Assembly: GCF_014641695.1 (NCBI RefSeq)
Contig: NZ_BMIF01000016.1
Coordinates: forward strand, 18,047 to 82,046
Direction of reading: 5' to 3'
DNA: 64,000 nt
Origin: Nitratireductor aestuarii
Lineage (GTDB): Bacteria > Pseudomonadota > Alphaproteobacteria > Rhizobiales > Rhizobiaceae
The translations under genes and the position numbers were made by a program. The notes below the pieces were generated by a model that was given only the letters and a program-made list of their open reading frames with translations, had not been told where the DNA came from and searched no databases. Positions 50,631-59,218 of this stretch are shown piece after piece (position 1 is the first letter of the stretch; the number at the start of each line of letters is the position of its first letter).

Positions 50631-51332
50631 ATGCGCATTCAGGACATGCATTGGGGCCAGGTTGAAAAACATGTTAAGGAAGACGACAGGTGTGTTCTTC
50701 CGATCGGTTCCATAGAGCAGCATGCCTATCTCAGTCTCGCCACGGACATGATTCTCGCCGAGCGCGTTTCGGTCGAAGCTGCCGAGCCTCTCGGTGTTCC
50801 GGTTTTCCCGTGCCTGCCTTATGGCATGGCTTCGGGCTTTGCCGATTTCCCTGGTACGGTGACGCTTTCACTGCGCACCTATATCGGCATCATTGAAGAT
50901 ATTCTAGACAGCCTCTACCACACGGGCTTCCGCCGCATCCTCATCGTCAACGGCCATGGCGGCAACACGCCGGTCAATCCGGTGATCGGTGAGTGGCTGA
51001 ACCGCAACCGCGACGCTTCAGTGAAGCTGCACGACTGGTGGCGGGCGCCGAAGACGATGGCCAAGGTTCTGGAAATCGATCCGGCTGCGTCGCACGCGAG
51101 CTGGATGGAAAACTTCCCCTGGACCCGCCTCGAGGGCGCTCCGATCCCGAACTTCCAGAAGGAACGCATCGATTTCGCCGCAACCGCGCGCGTCGATGCC
51201 GGTCGCAAGCGCGAGCGCATTGCCGAGGGCAACTACCATGGCGTCTTCCAGCGTCCCGACGAGGACATGCTGGCGATCTGGAAAGTGGGCGTCGAGGAAA
51301 CTCGCTACGAAATAGAAAACGGCTGGCACTGA
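50631..51332 (+). CDS. creatininase-family amidohydrolase, second type
   Basis: This is a 233-residue metal hydrolase. Seen: IEQHAYLSLATD (Glu29, His31, Asp39), LIVNGHGGNTPV, and SHASWMENFPWT where the usual HAGExETS is found, so the Glu is kept (MEN) but the loop differs from the copy at 43459-44277. GAAGGA precedes the ATG. It is first in the plus-strand operon with the peptide-type ABC permeases 59 bases downstream. Inferred: hydrolysis of a cyclic amide or lactam brought in by that transporter. Confidence 0.88.
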   Translation: MRIQDMHWGQVEKHVKEDDRCVLPIGSIEQHAYLSLATDMILAERVSVEAAEPLGVPVFPCLPYGMASGFADFPGTVTLSLRTYIGIIEDILDSLYHTGFRRILIVNGHGGNTPVNPVIGEWLNRNRDASVKLHDWWRAPKTMAKVLEIDPAASHASWMENFPWTRLEGAPIPNFQKERIDFAATARVDAGRKRERIAEGNYHGVFQRPDEDMLAIWKVGVEETRYEIENGWH

Positions 51333-51390
51333 TGAAGGGGACGCGCCAGGCGTCCTCCATCAACCCCATAACAATAAAAGAGGGGCAGGC

Positions 51391-52362
51391 ATGGCATCCT
51401 TCATATTACGCAGGTTGGGACAGGCGGTGATCGTGCTCCTGGTCATGTCCCTGCTCGTCTTCATGGGCGTCTATGTCATCGGCAATCCGGTGGACGTCCT
51501 GATTTCGCCGGACGTGACGCAGGAAATGCGTCTTCAGGTGATCCGGCAGTACGGCTTCGACCTGCCGCTGTGGCAGCAATATCTGCAGTTCCTGCAGCGG
51601 CTTCTGACCGGTGATCTCGGCAAGTCCTTCGTCTTCAACATGCCCGTCATGACGCTGATCGGCCAGCGGCTGCCGGCCACGCTGGAACTGACGCTGATCG
51701 CGGTGTTCTTCGCCTCGGCAGTCGGTATTCCGCTCGGCATCTACGCGGGCTACAAGCCGGACAGTTTCATCGCCAAGTCGATCATGGCCGTGACCATCCT
51801 CGGCTTCTCCGTCCCGACCTTCTGGATCGGCCTGATGCTGATCATGGTCTTCGCCGTCCAGCTGGGCGTTCTGCCCGCCGGCGGACGCGGACAGACGGCG
51901 GAACTCTTCGGCATTCCGTTTTCCTTCCTCACGGCCGACGGCTGGTCGCACCTCATCCTTCCGGCGGTGAACCTGTCGCTCTTCAAGCTGTCGATGATGT
52001 GCCGTCTTGCGGCATCCGGCACCCGTGAAGTCATGCTCACCGACACGATTAAGTTCGCCCGCGCTGCAGGCATCTCGGAGGGTACGATTCTCCGCCGCCA
52101 CGTGCTGAAGCTGATCTCTATTCCGCTGGTGACGGTCTTTGGCCTCGAACTTGGCTCCACGCTGGCATTCGCGCTGGTGACCGAGACGATCTTCAACTGG
52201 CCGGGCCTCGGCAAGCTGATCGTCGACTCCATCACCTCGCTCGACCGTCCGGTGATGGTCGCCTACCTCATGCTGGTCTCAGCCCTGTTTGTTGTCATCA
52301 ATCTTTGCGTCGATCTTGCCTATGCGGCAATCGATCCGCGCCTGCGTCAGGGGAGGAGCTGA
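51391..52362 (+). CDS. ABC transporter permease (DppB/OppB type)
   Basis: This is a 323-residue membrane protein with six helices. Seen: N-terminal FILRRLGQAVIVLLVMSLLVF, the typical DppB beginning; GEL-type periplasmic loop residues; and the EAA region KFARAAGISEGTILRRHVLK near 231-250. The ribosome site GAGGGG precedes the ATG. The downstream permease starts two bases after its stop. Confidence 0.94.
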   Translation: MASFILRRLGQAVIVLLVMSLLVFMGVYVIGNPVDVLISPDVTQEMRLQVIRQYGFDLPLWQQYLQFLQRLLTGDLGKSFVFNMPVMTLIGQRLPATLELTLIAVFFASAVGIPLGIYAGYKPDSFIAKSIMAVTILGFSVPTFWIGLMLIMVFAVQLGVLPAGGRGQTAELFGIPFSFLTADGWSHLILPAVNLSLFKLSMMCRLAASGTREVMLTDTIKFARAAGISEGTILRRHVLKLISIPLVTVFGLELGSTLAFALVTETIFNWPGLGKLIVDSITSLDRPVMVAYLMLVSALFVVINLCVDLAYAAIDPRLRQGRS

Positions 52363-52363
52363 T

Positions 52364-53266
52364 ATGTCGTCGACTAACGTTCAGGCCGCACGTTCCGTTT
52401 CTCCGGCGGCCGAATTCTGGCGCACCTTCCGCCGCAACAAGGTGGCGGTTGCCGCACTCGCGGTGGTGCTGCTGATCACAATCGTGGCGGTGTTCGCTCC
52501 GTTCATCGTGCCGCAGGATCCTTTCGACCTCAAATCGCTTGTGCTGCGCGATGCGCGTCGGCCCCCGGGCTACGTCGGCACCACGGGCATCGTGCATCTG
52601 CTCGGAACCGACAGCCAGGGCCGCGATCTTCTGTCGGCCATTGTCTATGGCCTGCGCATCTCGTTGCAGATGGGCCTTGTGGCCGGAGCCATTGCCTTCA
52701 CGATCGGCGCCGTCGTCGGTTGCTTTGCGGCTTACGTGGGCGGACGCACCGAGTCGCTCTTGATGCGTATCGTAGATATCCAGCTTTCGTTTCCGGCGAT
52801 CCTGCTGGCCTTCGTCGTGGCCGCCATTTTGGGGCAGGGCAAGTCGCAGCTGATCCTGGCTCTCGTCTTCGCGCAATACGCCTACTTCGTGCGCACCGCG
52901 CATGGCGCGGCGGCTGCCGAACGTCAGAAGGATTACGTGCAGGCGGCATTGTCGGTGCCGATGAGCGGCTGGTTCGTCATCACCCGCCACATCATACCGA
53001 ATTCGCTGCCGCCGCTGATCGTGGTTGCGACGGTGCAGATCGCTTCGGCCATCTCGCTGGAAGCAACGCTCTCCTTCCTTGGTGTTGGTCTGCCGCCCAC
53101 CGAACCGTCACTCGGCATGCTGATCGCCAATGGCTTTCAGTACCTGATGTCGGGACGCTACTGGATCGCGATCTATCCCGGCGTCGCGCTTATCATTCTC
53201 ATCATGGCGATCAATCTGGTCGGCGACCAGATCCGTGACCAGCTCAATCCGAGGCTGCGCAAATGA
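52364..53266 (+). CDS. ABC transporter permease (DppC/OppC type)
   Basis: This is a 300-residue membrane protein. Seen: FWRTFRRNKVAVAALAVVLLITI near 18-40, GTDSQGRDLLSAIVYGLRISL near 82-102 (DppC hallmark) and the EAA loop KDYVQAALSVPMSGWFVITRHIIPN near 193-217. The start at 52364 has GGGAGGAG upstream. Its stop overlaps the start of the ATPase gene (ATGA). Confidence 0.94.
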   Translation: MSSTNVQAARSVSPAAEFWRTFRRNKVAVAALAVVLLITIVAVFAPFIVPQDPFDLKSLVLRDARRPPGYVGTTGIVHLLGTDSQGRDLLSAIVYGLRISLQMGLVAGAIAFTIGAVVGCFAAYVGGRTESLLMRIVDIQLSFPAILLAFVVAAILGQGKSQLILALVFAQYAYFVRTAHGAAAAERQKDYVQAALSVPMSGWFVITRHIIPNSLPPLIVVATVQIASAISLEATLSFLGVGLPPTEPSLGMLIANGFQYLMSGRYWIAIYPGVALIILIMAINLVGDQIRDQLNPRLRK

Positions 53267-54948
53267 CCCATCTTCTGGAAGTCAAGAATCTCAGGACCTA
53301 CTTCCAAACGGACAAGGGCGTGATCAAGTCCGTCGACGACATCTCGTTCACGATCAAACGCGGCGAGGTCATGGGACTTGTGGGCGAATCCGGCTCGGGC
53401 AAGTCGATCACCGGGTTCTCGCTGATCGGGCTGCTCGACAGCAACGGCCGCATCCAGCCGGGCAGCTCCATCAAGTTCAACGGGCGCGAGCTCGTGGGCT
53501 TGAGCGAAAAGGAACTGCGCAAGATCCGCGGCAGGGACATCTCCATGGTGTTCCAGGACCCGATGATGACGCTGAATCCTGTCGTAAAAATCATCGATCA
53601 GATCGGCATGGCGATCCGCGCCCATGAGCAGGTGTCAGATGCGGAGGTCCGCCGTCGCGCCGTCGACGTGCTGCGCAAGGTCCAGATCGTCGATCCCGAG
53701 AGCAAGGTTGATCAGTATCCGCACGAGTTCTCGGGCGGCATGCGCCAGCGCGTGGCGATTGCCATTGCGCTTCTGCACAGGCCGCAGTTGGTCATTGCCG
53801 ACGAGCCGACGACGGCGCTCGACGTTTCGGTGCAGGCCGAAATCCTCAAGGTCGTGAAGGCGCTGGTGGCCGAAATGGGCACTTCGCTCATCTGGGTCAG
53901 CCACGATCTGGCGACGGTTTCCTCCATCGCCGACACCATCGCGGTGATGCGCTATGGCAAGATCGTTGAAGCAGGTCCTGCGCGTGAAGTGCTGCACAAC
54001 CCGCAGCACCCCTATACGAAGGGGCTGCTGGACGCGCTTCCATCCCGCTCGACGCCGGGCCAGCCGCTCGCCTCCGCAGCAACGGAAGCGGCAGGGGCCA
54101 TGGATTTCACGGGCCTTGGCGGCTCGGCTATTGGAGCCAATGCGGACGACCAGTTTGTGCGCGCCCATGGTGTGGAGAAGATCTTCGCACCCCGCATCGG
54201 CTTCCTGCGCAAGCTTGGCATGCGGATGGGCATTGCCAAGGAGCCTAAGCCTGTCCATGCGGTGAAGTCCGCCAACGTCACGATCGCGCGCGGCGAGATC
54301 CTCGGATTGGTGGGCGAATCCGGTTCGGGCAAATCGACGCTCGGGCGCATCCTCTGCGGCATCTACCCGGCTGACGCGGGCGAGGTCAGCGTCGGCGGCA
54401 AGCCGGTGCGTTCGGCCTCCGGCAAGCTCGGCACGCAGGTGCAGATGATCTTCCAGGATCCGTTTGCATCTCTCGATCCCCGGCGGACGATCTTCCAGTC
54501 CGTCGCTGAAGGCCCGATCGCGCACGGCTTCTGCACCCGCGCCAACGCACGCGAATACGTGAACCGGTGGCTGCGCGCCGTCGCCTTCGATCCGGCCATG
54601 GCGGACCGCTATCCGCACCAGTTCTCTGGCGGTCAGCGTCAGCGCATCGCCATCGCGCGGGCACTCGCCATGCAGCCCGAGGTGATCATCTGCGATGAAC
54701 CGGTTGCCTCGCTCGACGTGTCGATCCAGGCGCAGGTCATCAATCTGCTGATGGAACTGCGCCGCAACCTGAACATCACGCTCCTGTTCATCAGCCACGA
54801 TCTCTCGGTTGTGAACCACCTTTGTGACCGCGTAATCGTCATGCGTCATGGTGAGATCGTGGAGCAGGGACTGGCAGGACAGGTGTTCTCCACGCCGCGG
54901 CACCCCTACACGAAGATGCTGCTGGACGCAGTTCCGCGCCTCGCTTGA
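53263..54948 (+). CDS. ABC transporter ATP-binding protein, fused DppD-DppF
   Basis: This is a 561-residue protein with two complete ATPase domains. Seen: first Walker A GESGSGKS at 41-48, signature FSGGMRQR and Walker B VIADEPTTALD; second Walker A GESGSGKS near 351-358, signature FSGGQRQR and Walker B IICDEPVASLDVS. Each domain ends with the oligopeptide-type HPYTK tail. Known: peptide importers usually have these as two genes; the fusion is common in GsiA/YejF-like systems. It completes the importer with DppB and DppC and the divergent binding protein. Confidence 0.95.
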   Translation: MTHLLEVKNLRTYFQTDKGVIKSVDDISFTIKRGEVMGLVGESGSGKSITGFSLIGLLDSNGRIQPGSSIKFNGRELVGLSEKELRKIRGRDISMVFQDPMMTLNPVVKIIDQIGMAIRAHEQVSDAEVRRRAVDVLRKVQIVDPESKVDQYPHEFSGGMRQRVAIAIALLHRPQLVIADEPTTALDVSVQAEILKVVKALVAEMGTSLIWVSHDLATVSSIADTIAVMRYGKIVEAGPAREVLHNPQHPYTKGLLDALPSRSTPGQPLASAATEAAGAMDFTGLGGSAIGANADDQFVRAHGVEKIFAPRIGFLRKLGMRMGIAKEPKPVHAVKSANVTIARGEILGLVGESGSGKSTLGRILCGIYPADAGEVSVGGKPVRSASGKLGTQVQMIFQDPFASLDPRRTIFQSVAEGPIAHGFCTRANAREYVNRWLRAVAFDPAMADRYPHQFSGGQRQRIAIARALAMQPEVIICDEPVASLDVSIQAQVINLLMELRRNLNITLLFISHDLSVVNHLCDRVIVMRHGEIVEQGLAGQVFSTPRHPYTKMLLDAVPRLA

Positions 54949-54960
54949 GGCGGTAAGACT

Positions 54961-55001
54961 TGAGGCGAGGTCGTCAGCCGACACCTCGCCTCAGCCTTTT
55001 T
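54961..55001 (+). terminator. intrinsic terminator of the peptide ABC operon
   Basis: An 11-bp stem, TGAGGCGAGGT (54961-54971) and ACCTCGCCTCA (54983-54993), followed by GCC and TTTTT (54997-55001), 12 bases past the ATPase stop. Confidence 0.85.
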
Positions 55002-55065
55002 GACTTGTGCTGTCGGTGGACGCACGGGATTATCGTCATATCTCCAGAGCCTCTGGGAGGAGCGC

Positions 55066-56199
55066 ATGACGAAATCCATGGTCCTCAAGGGCGTTGCTAC
55101 CCTCTTGATCCTCGGCCTGATTGGCTTTGCTGGCTGGATCTACACCTTGCCATCTGCCGTCGCTTCTCCTGAAGCGCCACCCGTGCCGCGGGAAGAGGTT
55201 GAGGCGTTGCTTTCCGCCCTTACGCCGAAGAATACGGATCGTCCGACCATAGCGGTCATCGGGATCAATGATGATGCCACCGAGACAACCGACTACCTGA
55301 TGCCAACCGGCATCCTTCGCCGTGCGGACGTGGCCGACGTGGTGCTGCTCTCCACTGCAAAAGGACCCGTCCAGCTCTATCCGGCGCTGAAGGTGGAGCC
55401 CGACGCGACGATCGCGGAGTTCGACGCCGGCAACCCGGGCGGAGCCGACTTTGTAATCGTTCCGGCCATGAGTCGCGATGACCACCCGGCCGTCATGGCA
55501 TGGCTGCAATCGCAGGCGCAGAAGGGTGCTACGATCATCGGCGTTTGCGCGGGCGCCAAGGTTGTAGCTGCCGCCGGCCTCCTCAAGGATCACCGGGCGA
55601 CGACGCACTGGTGGTATCTGAGCAAGTTTCTGAAGATCGATCCCAGCATCGACTATGTCCGCGACCGGCGAATAGTTGCCGACGATCGTGTCGTGACAAC
55701 GACAGGAATCTCAGCCTCGATGCCGGTGGCGCTGATGCTGATCGAGGCAATTGCGGGCAGGGCGAAGGCGGAAAAGGTCGCGCAGGGTCTCGGCGTCGAG
55801 CATTGGGGCGCGGAACATGCCAGCGATGCCTTCCGATTGACCCGCGGTTTCGCCACGACCGTGCTTGGCAACGTGATGGCCTTCTGGCGGCGCGACACCT
55901 GGCAGATCGAAGTGGAGCAAGGGGTGGATGAAGTCTCGCTGGCACTCGTCACCGACGCCTGGTCGCGGACCTATCGCTCCGGCGTGCAAACCTTCAATCC
56001 ATCGGAAACAATGATCGAGACTGCCAATGGCATCCGGATCTTGCCGGACATTACCGGTACGCCGGATGGTAAGCTTGAGAGTTGGGGAAACTTGCCGCCA
56101 GCAGACGTGCTGGACGAAACGCTTGCTAAGATCGGGCAAGTCTATGGTGAGCGCACCGAAACTATCGTCGCCATGCAACTCGAATATCCGCGCCAGTAG
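55066..56199 (+). CDS. membrane-anchored DJ-1/PfpI (GATase1-like) protein
   Basis: This is a 377-residue protein. Seen: one N-terminal hydrophobic helix (GVATLLILGLIGFAGWIYTL, 9-28), then a DJ-1/PfpI domain (about 58-240) with the nucleophile elbow GATIIGVCAGAKVVAAAGLL (Cys161) and THWWYLSKF as in AraC-type GATase1 regulators. There is no C-terminal AraC HTH. Instead, from about residue 285 (VEQGVDEVSLALVTDAWSRTY) comes a segment resembling the first strand and helix of a second DJ-1 domain. GGGAGGAG precedes the ATG. Function unknown; the anchor implies a periplasm-facing domain. Confidence 0.75.
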   Translation: MTKSMVLKGVATLLILGLIGFAGWIYTLPSAVASPEAPPVPREEVEALLSALTPKNTDRPTIAVIGINDDATETTDYLMPTGILRRADVADVVLLSTAKGPVQLYPALKVEPDATIAEFDAGNPGGADFVIVPAMSRDDHPAVMAWLQSQAQKGATIIGVCAGAKVVAAAGLLKDHRATTHWWYLSKFLKIDPSIDYVRDRRIVADDRVVTTTGISASMPVALMLIEAIAGRAKAEKVAQGLGVEHWGAEHASDAFRLTRGFATTVLGNVMAFWRRDTWQIEVEQGVDEVSLALVTDAWSRTYRSGVQTFNPSETMIETANGIRILPDITGTPDGKLESWGNLPPADVLDETLAKIGQVYGERTETIVAMQLEYPRQ

Positions 56200-56210
56200 T
56201 AGGACATGAA

Positions 56211-56237
56211 CAGCCGAGCCCGCAAAAGGCTCGGCTG
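56211..56237. terminator. hairpin between convergent DJ-1 gene and NPC-motif protein gene
   Basis: A 10-bp stem, CAGCCGAGCC (56211-56220) and GGCTCGGCTG (56228-56237), with loop CGCAAAA, lies between the convergent stops at 56199 and 56259. There is no clear T run. Confidence 0.45.
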
Positions 56238-56258
56238 ATCATCTACGATTCTGGCCGC

Positions 56259-56540
56259 CTATATGGCTCCTGCTGAGCATGGATTTAGGGCCGCCGGTGC
56301 AGCAGCTGGCGCCGGTGCAGGGGCAGGCGCTGCCGCACCTCTGCTGTAAGTGTCGGCAAGGCTATCGTAGTTCCGTTGACCCGGGCGCGAGGGCACAGCC
56401 GCTGCGCAGGGGTTGAAGCTTTCCTCCTGGCTGGCAACCTTCGGCGCCGGGGCAGCCGACGTCAGGTGATCGGCCGACACGGCACCTACTGCTGCAAGCA
56501 GCGAAGCGCCGAAGAGGATCGTGTTCCGGTTGCTGCTCAT
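56259..56540 (-). CDS. small exported protein with two NPC motifs, function unknown
   Basis: This is a 93-residue protein. Seen: an N-terminal signal-like segment (NTILFGASLLAAVGAVSA, residues 6-23), SFNPCAAAVPSRP in the middle, an Ala-Pro-rich stretch, and a C-terminal NPCSAGAI, so two Asn-Pro-Cys motifs flank a flexible linker. The start overlaps the YeeE stop (ATGA at 56537-56540), which argues for real coupled translation. I do not recognise the family. Inferred: a periplasmic partner of the sulfur transporter and rhodanese, with its two cysteines as sulfur or redox sites. Confidence 0.7.
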   Translation of the reverse strand: MSSNRNTILFGASLLAAVGAVSADHLTSAAPAPKVASQEESFNPCAAAVPSRPGQRNYDSLADTYSRGAAAPAPAPAPAAAPAALNPCSAGAI

Positions 56541-57751
56541 GCCCGCTTGAACCCGTCGAGACCAAAGAGCGGGCGGATAAAGATGCCGAGCAGGCTGCCG
56601 AGATAGGCCATCACGAACCACACCCAGCCGTGCAGGCTGCCCGAAGCAATGCCGGAGAACAGCGCACCGATGTTGCAGCCGAAGGAAAGGCGTGCACCGT
56701 AGCCCATCAGCAGGCCGCCGACGATTGCAGCAACCCAGGAGAGGAACGGCACGGCAGCCTTCGGTGCAAACTTGCCGGCGAGCGAGGCGGCGAGGGCAGC
56801 ACCAAGGATCACGCCGAAGTTCATGACTGAGGTCACGTCGAACAGCACGCTGTTCTGAAGTGCGCGGGCCTGCGCCGGGTTCTGCCAGAACTGCCAGCTG
56901 GAAACCTCGATGCCGACAGCTTCGAAGATCTTCGCACCCCAGAGGCCGAAGCCATAGGTCACCGACCAGGGGTGGCCTGCCAGAAGCAGGGTGAAGACGT
57001 TGCCGAGCGCCAGCACGACGGCTGCGAGGATCAGCGGCCAGGGGCCATGCAGGAAGCTCGAAGGCGTCAGGTCCTTGAGGCCCGAGAAGATGGACTCAAC
57101 GTTTCCGTGCTTGCGCTTCTCGATATAGGCGAGCAGGCCGATGATGGCGGCAAGGCCGACCAGCGTCAGGAGAGTGCCGCCCAGTGCGCCGAAGGACTCG
57201 CCGAAACGGATGACCGGAAGCGAGGGCAGCTGGAGCCAGAAGGGCAGGTGCAGGGTGCCGACCGTCGCGCCGATGATGAAGCCCACCAGCGTCACCAGCA
57301 TCCGGGCACTGCCGCCACCGACTGTGAAGAGCGTACCCGAGCCGCATCCGCCGCCAAGCTGCATGCCTGCGCCGAACATGAATGCGCCGAGGATCACCGA
57401 GACGCCGACCGGCGCCCATGCGCCGACGACGGAGCGGCCGAGGTCAAAGGCGCCGCTCATCAGCGGAATGAAGACGATCGCTGTTATTGCAATCATGAAG
57501 AACTGGGCGCGCATTGAGCGGCTGCGGCCTTCGGTGGCAAAGCGCTTCCAGCCGCCGGTGAAACCGAAGGAGGCCTGGTAGAGCGCAAGCCCGAGCAGCC
57601 CGCCCGTCAGGAAAAGCAGCGCCTGCGTGACGCTCACCGCGCTCGACAGCACGAGAACGCCGGCAGCGAGAGCCAGCACGATGACCAGGAGGGGAGGGAT
57701 ATCCACTCGCACGCCCCCGGCAAGCTTCGCATTGAAAGTGGTAGTGGTCAT
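56537..57751 (-). CDS. YeeE/YedE (TsuA-like) sulfur-compound transporter
   Basis: This is a 404-residue membrane protein with many helices and internal pseudo-symmetry. Seen: the two family Cys motifs, MQLGGGCGSGTLFTVGGGSARM near 130-150 and LSFGCNIGALFSGIASGSLHGW near 356-378, as in the thiosulfate carrier TsuA. Known: conserved cysteines relay thiosulfate through the pore. It is divergent from the thioredoxin/CcdA/rhodanese genes and overlaps the small NPC protein gene. Inferred: it imports thiosulfate or a related sulfur species handled by those proteins. Confidence 0.92.
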   Translation of the reverse strand: MTTTTFNAKLAGGVRVDIPPLLVIVLALAAGVLVLSSAVSVTQALLFLTGGLLGLALYQASFGFTGGWKRFATEGRSRSMRAQFFMIAITAIVFIPLMSGAFDLGRSVVGAWAPVGVSVILGAFMFGAGMQLGGGCGSGTLFTVGGGSARMLVTLVGFIIGATVGTLHLPFWLQLPSLPVIRFGESFGALGGTLLTLVGLAAIIGLLAYIEKRKHGNVESIFSGLKDLTPSSFLHGPWPLILAAVVLALGNVFTLLLAGHPWSVTYGFGLWGAKIFEAVGIEVSSWQFWQNPAQARALQNSVLFDVTSVMNFGVILGAALAASLAGKFAPKAAVPFLSWVAAIVGGLLMGYGARLSFGCNIGALFSGIASGSLHGWVWFVMAYLGSLLGIFIRPLFGLDGFKRA

Positions 57752-57943
57752 GGAGCCTCTGCCTGAAACGAATTGTGGGCTCTTTATCTCACCCGCCCGT
57801 CACGAACTGAAACAAAGTTCTTCTGCCAAAACCTTCCGGGGTAAAATTTGTCGGCGCGTTCCGGGCATTCTTGGGAATTGCATTCCTTCTTCGGGTGCAG
57901 GGCGCGCTGTAGGCTCCTGTCACGATTGTACTGGAACCTGATC

Positions 57944-58369
57944 ATGACCCTTGCGAACCTTCGAGGCGCCCTTGTCGCGCTCGCCACGCTTACGGCGGCT
58001 GTAGCCCCCGCTTTTCCGACGATTGCCGTGGCTGCAGGCGAGCAGGTCGAGCGTGCCAAACTCATTCAATACGAGCCGGGAAAGACGGATCTCGCGGCGG
58101 TCGCTGCAGAGAACGAGAAGACGGTGGTCTTCTTCTTCGCCTCCTGGTGCCCAAACTGCATCCTGACGCTGACGGAACTGTCGGAGAAATGGTCGGACGT
58201 CGAGCCGGACATCACGCTCGTCATTGCCGACTATGACACCGAGACCGAGCTTAAGGCGAAGTACGGCGTCACATATCAGGACACATTCGTGCTGCTCGAC
58301 TCCAAGGCGGAGAGCGTCAAACTCTGGAACGCCGGTGGCGTCGCAGGCCTGAACAAGAACAGCCGCTAA
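57944..58369 (+). CDS. exported thioredoxin-family protein
   Basis: This is a 141-residue protein. Seen: an N-terminal signal-like hydrophobic stretch ending AVAAGEQ near 28-34, then a thioredoxin fold with active site ASWCPNC (Cys69, Cys72) and a cis-Pro-like loop region TFVLL. The fold is short, lacking part of the C-terminal helix. Its stop codon directly precedes the CcdA start with no gap. Inferred: the periplasmic thiol partner of that CcdA protein. Confidence 0.88.
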   Translation: MTLANLRGALVALATLTAAVAPAFPTIAVAAGEQVERAKLIQYEPGKTDLAAVAAENEKTVVFFFASWCPNCILTLTELSEKWSDVEPDITLVIADYDTETELKAKYGVTYQDTFVLLDSKAESVKLWNAGGVAGLNKNSR

Positions 58370-59089
58370 ATGACCATCTTCTTTGCGTTCGTTGCCGGGC
58401 TGGTCACCGTGCTCTCGCCGTGCGTGCTGCCGTTGCTGCCGGTGATCCTTGCCAATTCGGCAATCGGCGGACGCATGCGGCCGCTGGGCATCATCATCGG
58501 CTTTGCGGTCTTCTTCAGCGGGATCACGCTTGTCCTGAGCCTGCTCGTGCGCAACATCGGCCTTTCGCCGGAGATTCATCGTACTGCTGCAGCGCTCATC
58601 TTCATCGTTATGGGACTGGTGCTCGCTGTACCCTTCTTCAAGAACACCTTCGAACGCTTCACCTCACCTGTGATGGGATCCGTCGGGTTTCGCAGAAGCA
58701 ATGGATCAGGCTTCGGCGGCGGTCTGCTCGCCGGCGCCGGTCTGGGGCTTGCCTGGACCCCTTGCGTCGGGCCCATCATGGCTTCCGTCATCACGCTTGC
58801 GCTCAATCAGGAGACCACGCTCAACTCGGCCCTGACGGCGCTCGCATTCAGCCTGGGCACGGCGATCCCCATGGCCCTTGCTGTACTCTTCGGCAACCGC
58901 CTCTACAGCCGCATCGGCTTCCTGAAGCGCAACAGCGCGCGCATCCAGCAGGCGATGGGTGTTGTCATCCTCGCGGTCGGGCTCTTCATCTGGTTCGGCA
59001 TCGACCGGTCGATCCAGATTGCTCTCTTCAAGGCATTCCCCGGTTGGGAAGCAGTGCTTACCGGCTGGGAAAGCGCCGTAGTCGAATAA
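58370..59089 (+). CDS. CcdA/DsbD-type thiol transporter
   Basis: This is a 239-residue membrane protein with six helices. Seen: the two redox cysteines in their Pro-flanked motifs, LSPCVLPLLPV (Cys18) and WTPCVGPIM (Cys132), at the same places in the two halves as in CcdA. Known: it carries electrons from cytoplasmic thioredoxin to periplasmic thioredoxin-like proteins. It follows the exported thioredoxin directly and precedes the rhodanese by 129 bases. Confidence 0.93.
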   Translation: MTIFFAFVAGLVTVLSPCVLPLLPVILANSAIGGRMRPLGIIIGFAVFFSGITLVLSLLVRNIGLSPEIHRTAAALIFIVMGLVLAVPFFKNTFERFTSPVMGSVGFRRSNGSGFGGGLLAGAGLGLAWTPCVGPIMASVITLALNQETTLNSALTALAFSLGTAIPMALAVLFGNRLYSRIGFLKRNSARIQQAMGVVILAVGLFIWFGIDRSIQIALFKAFPGWEAVLTGWESAVVE

Positions 59090-59218
59090 TTTCCGTAGTT
59101 TCCACTTCAGACGAAAAACAATTCCGGCTCATCACTCACCTTTGGTAGCCCGTTGATTGTCCGGAACCGTGCCGTCTGAGAACATCCGCCCAACTTAATT
59201 CCTCGGGAGTTCATCCAC

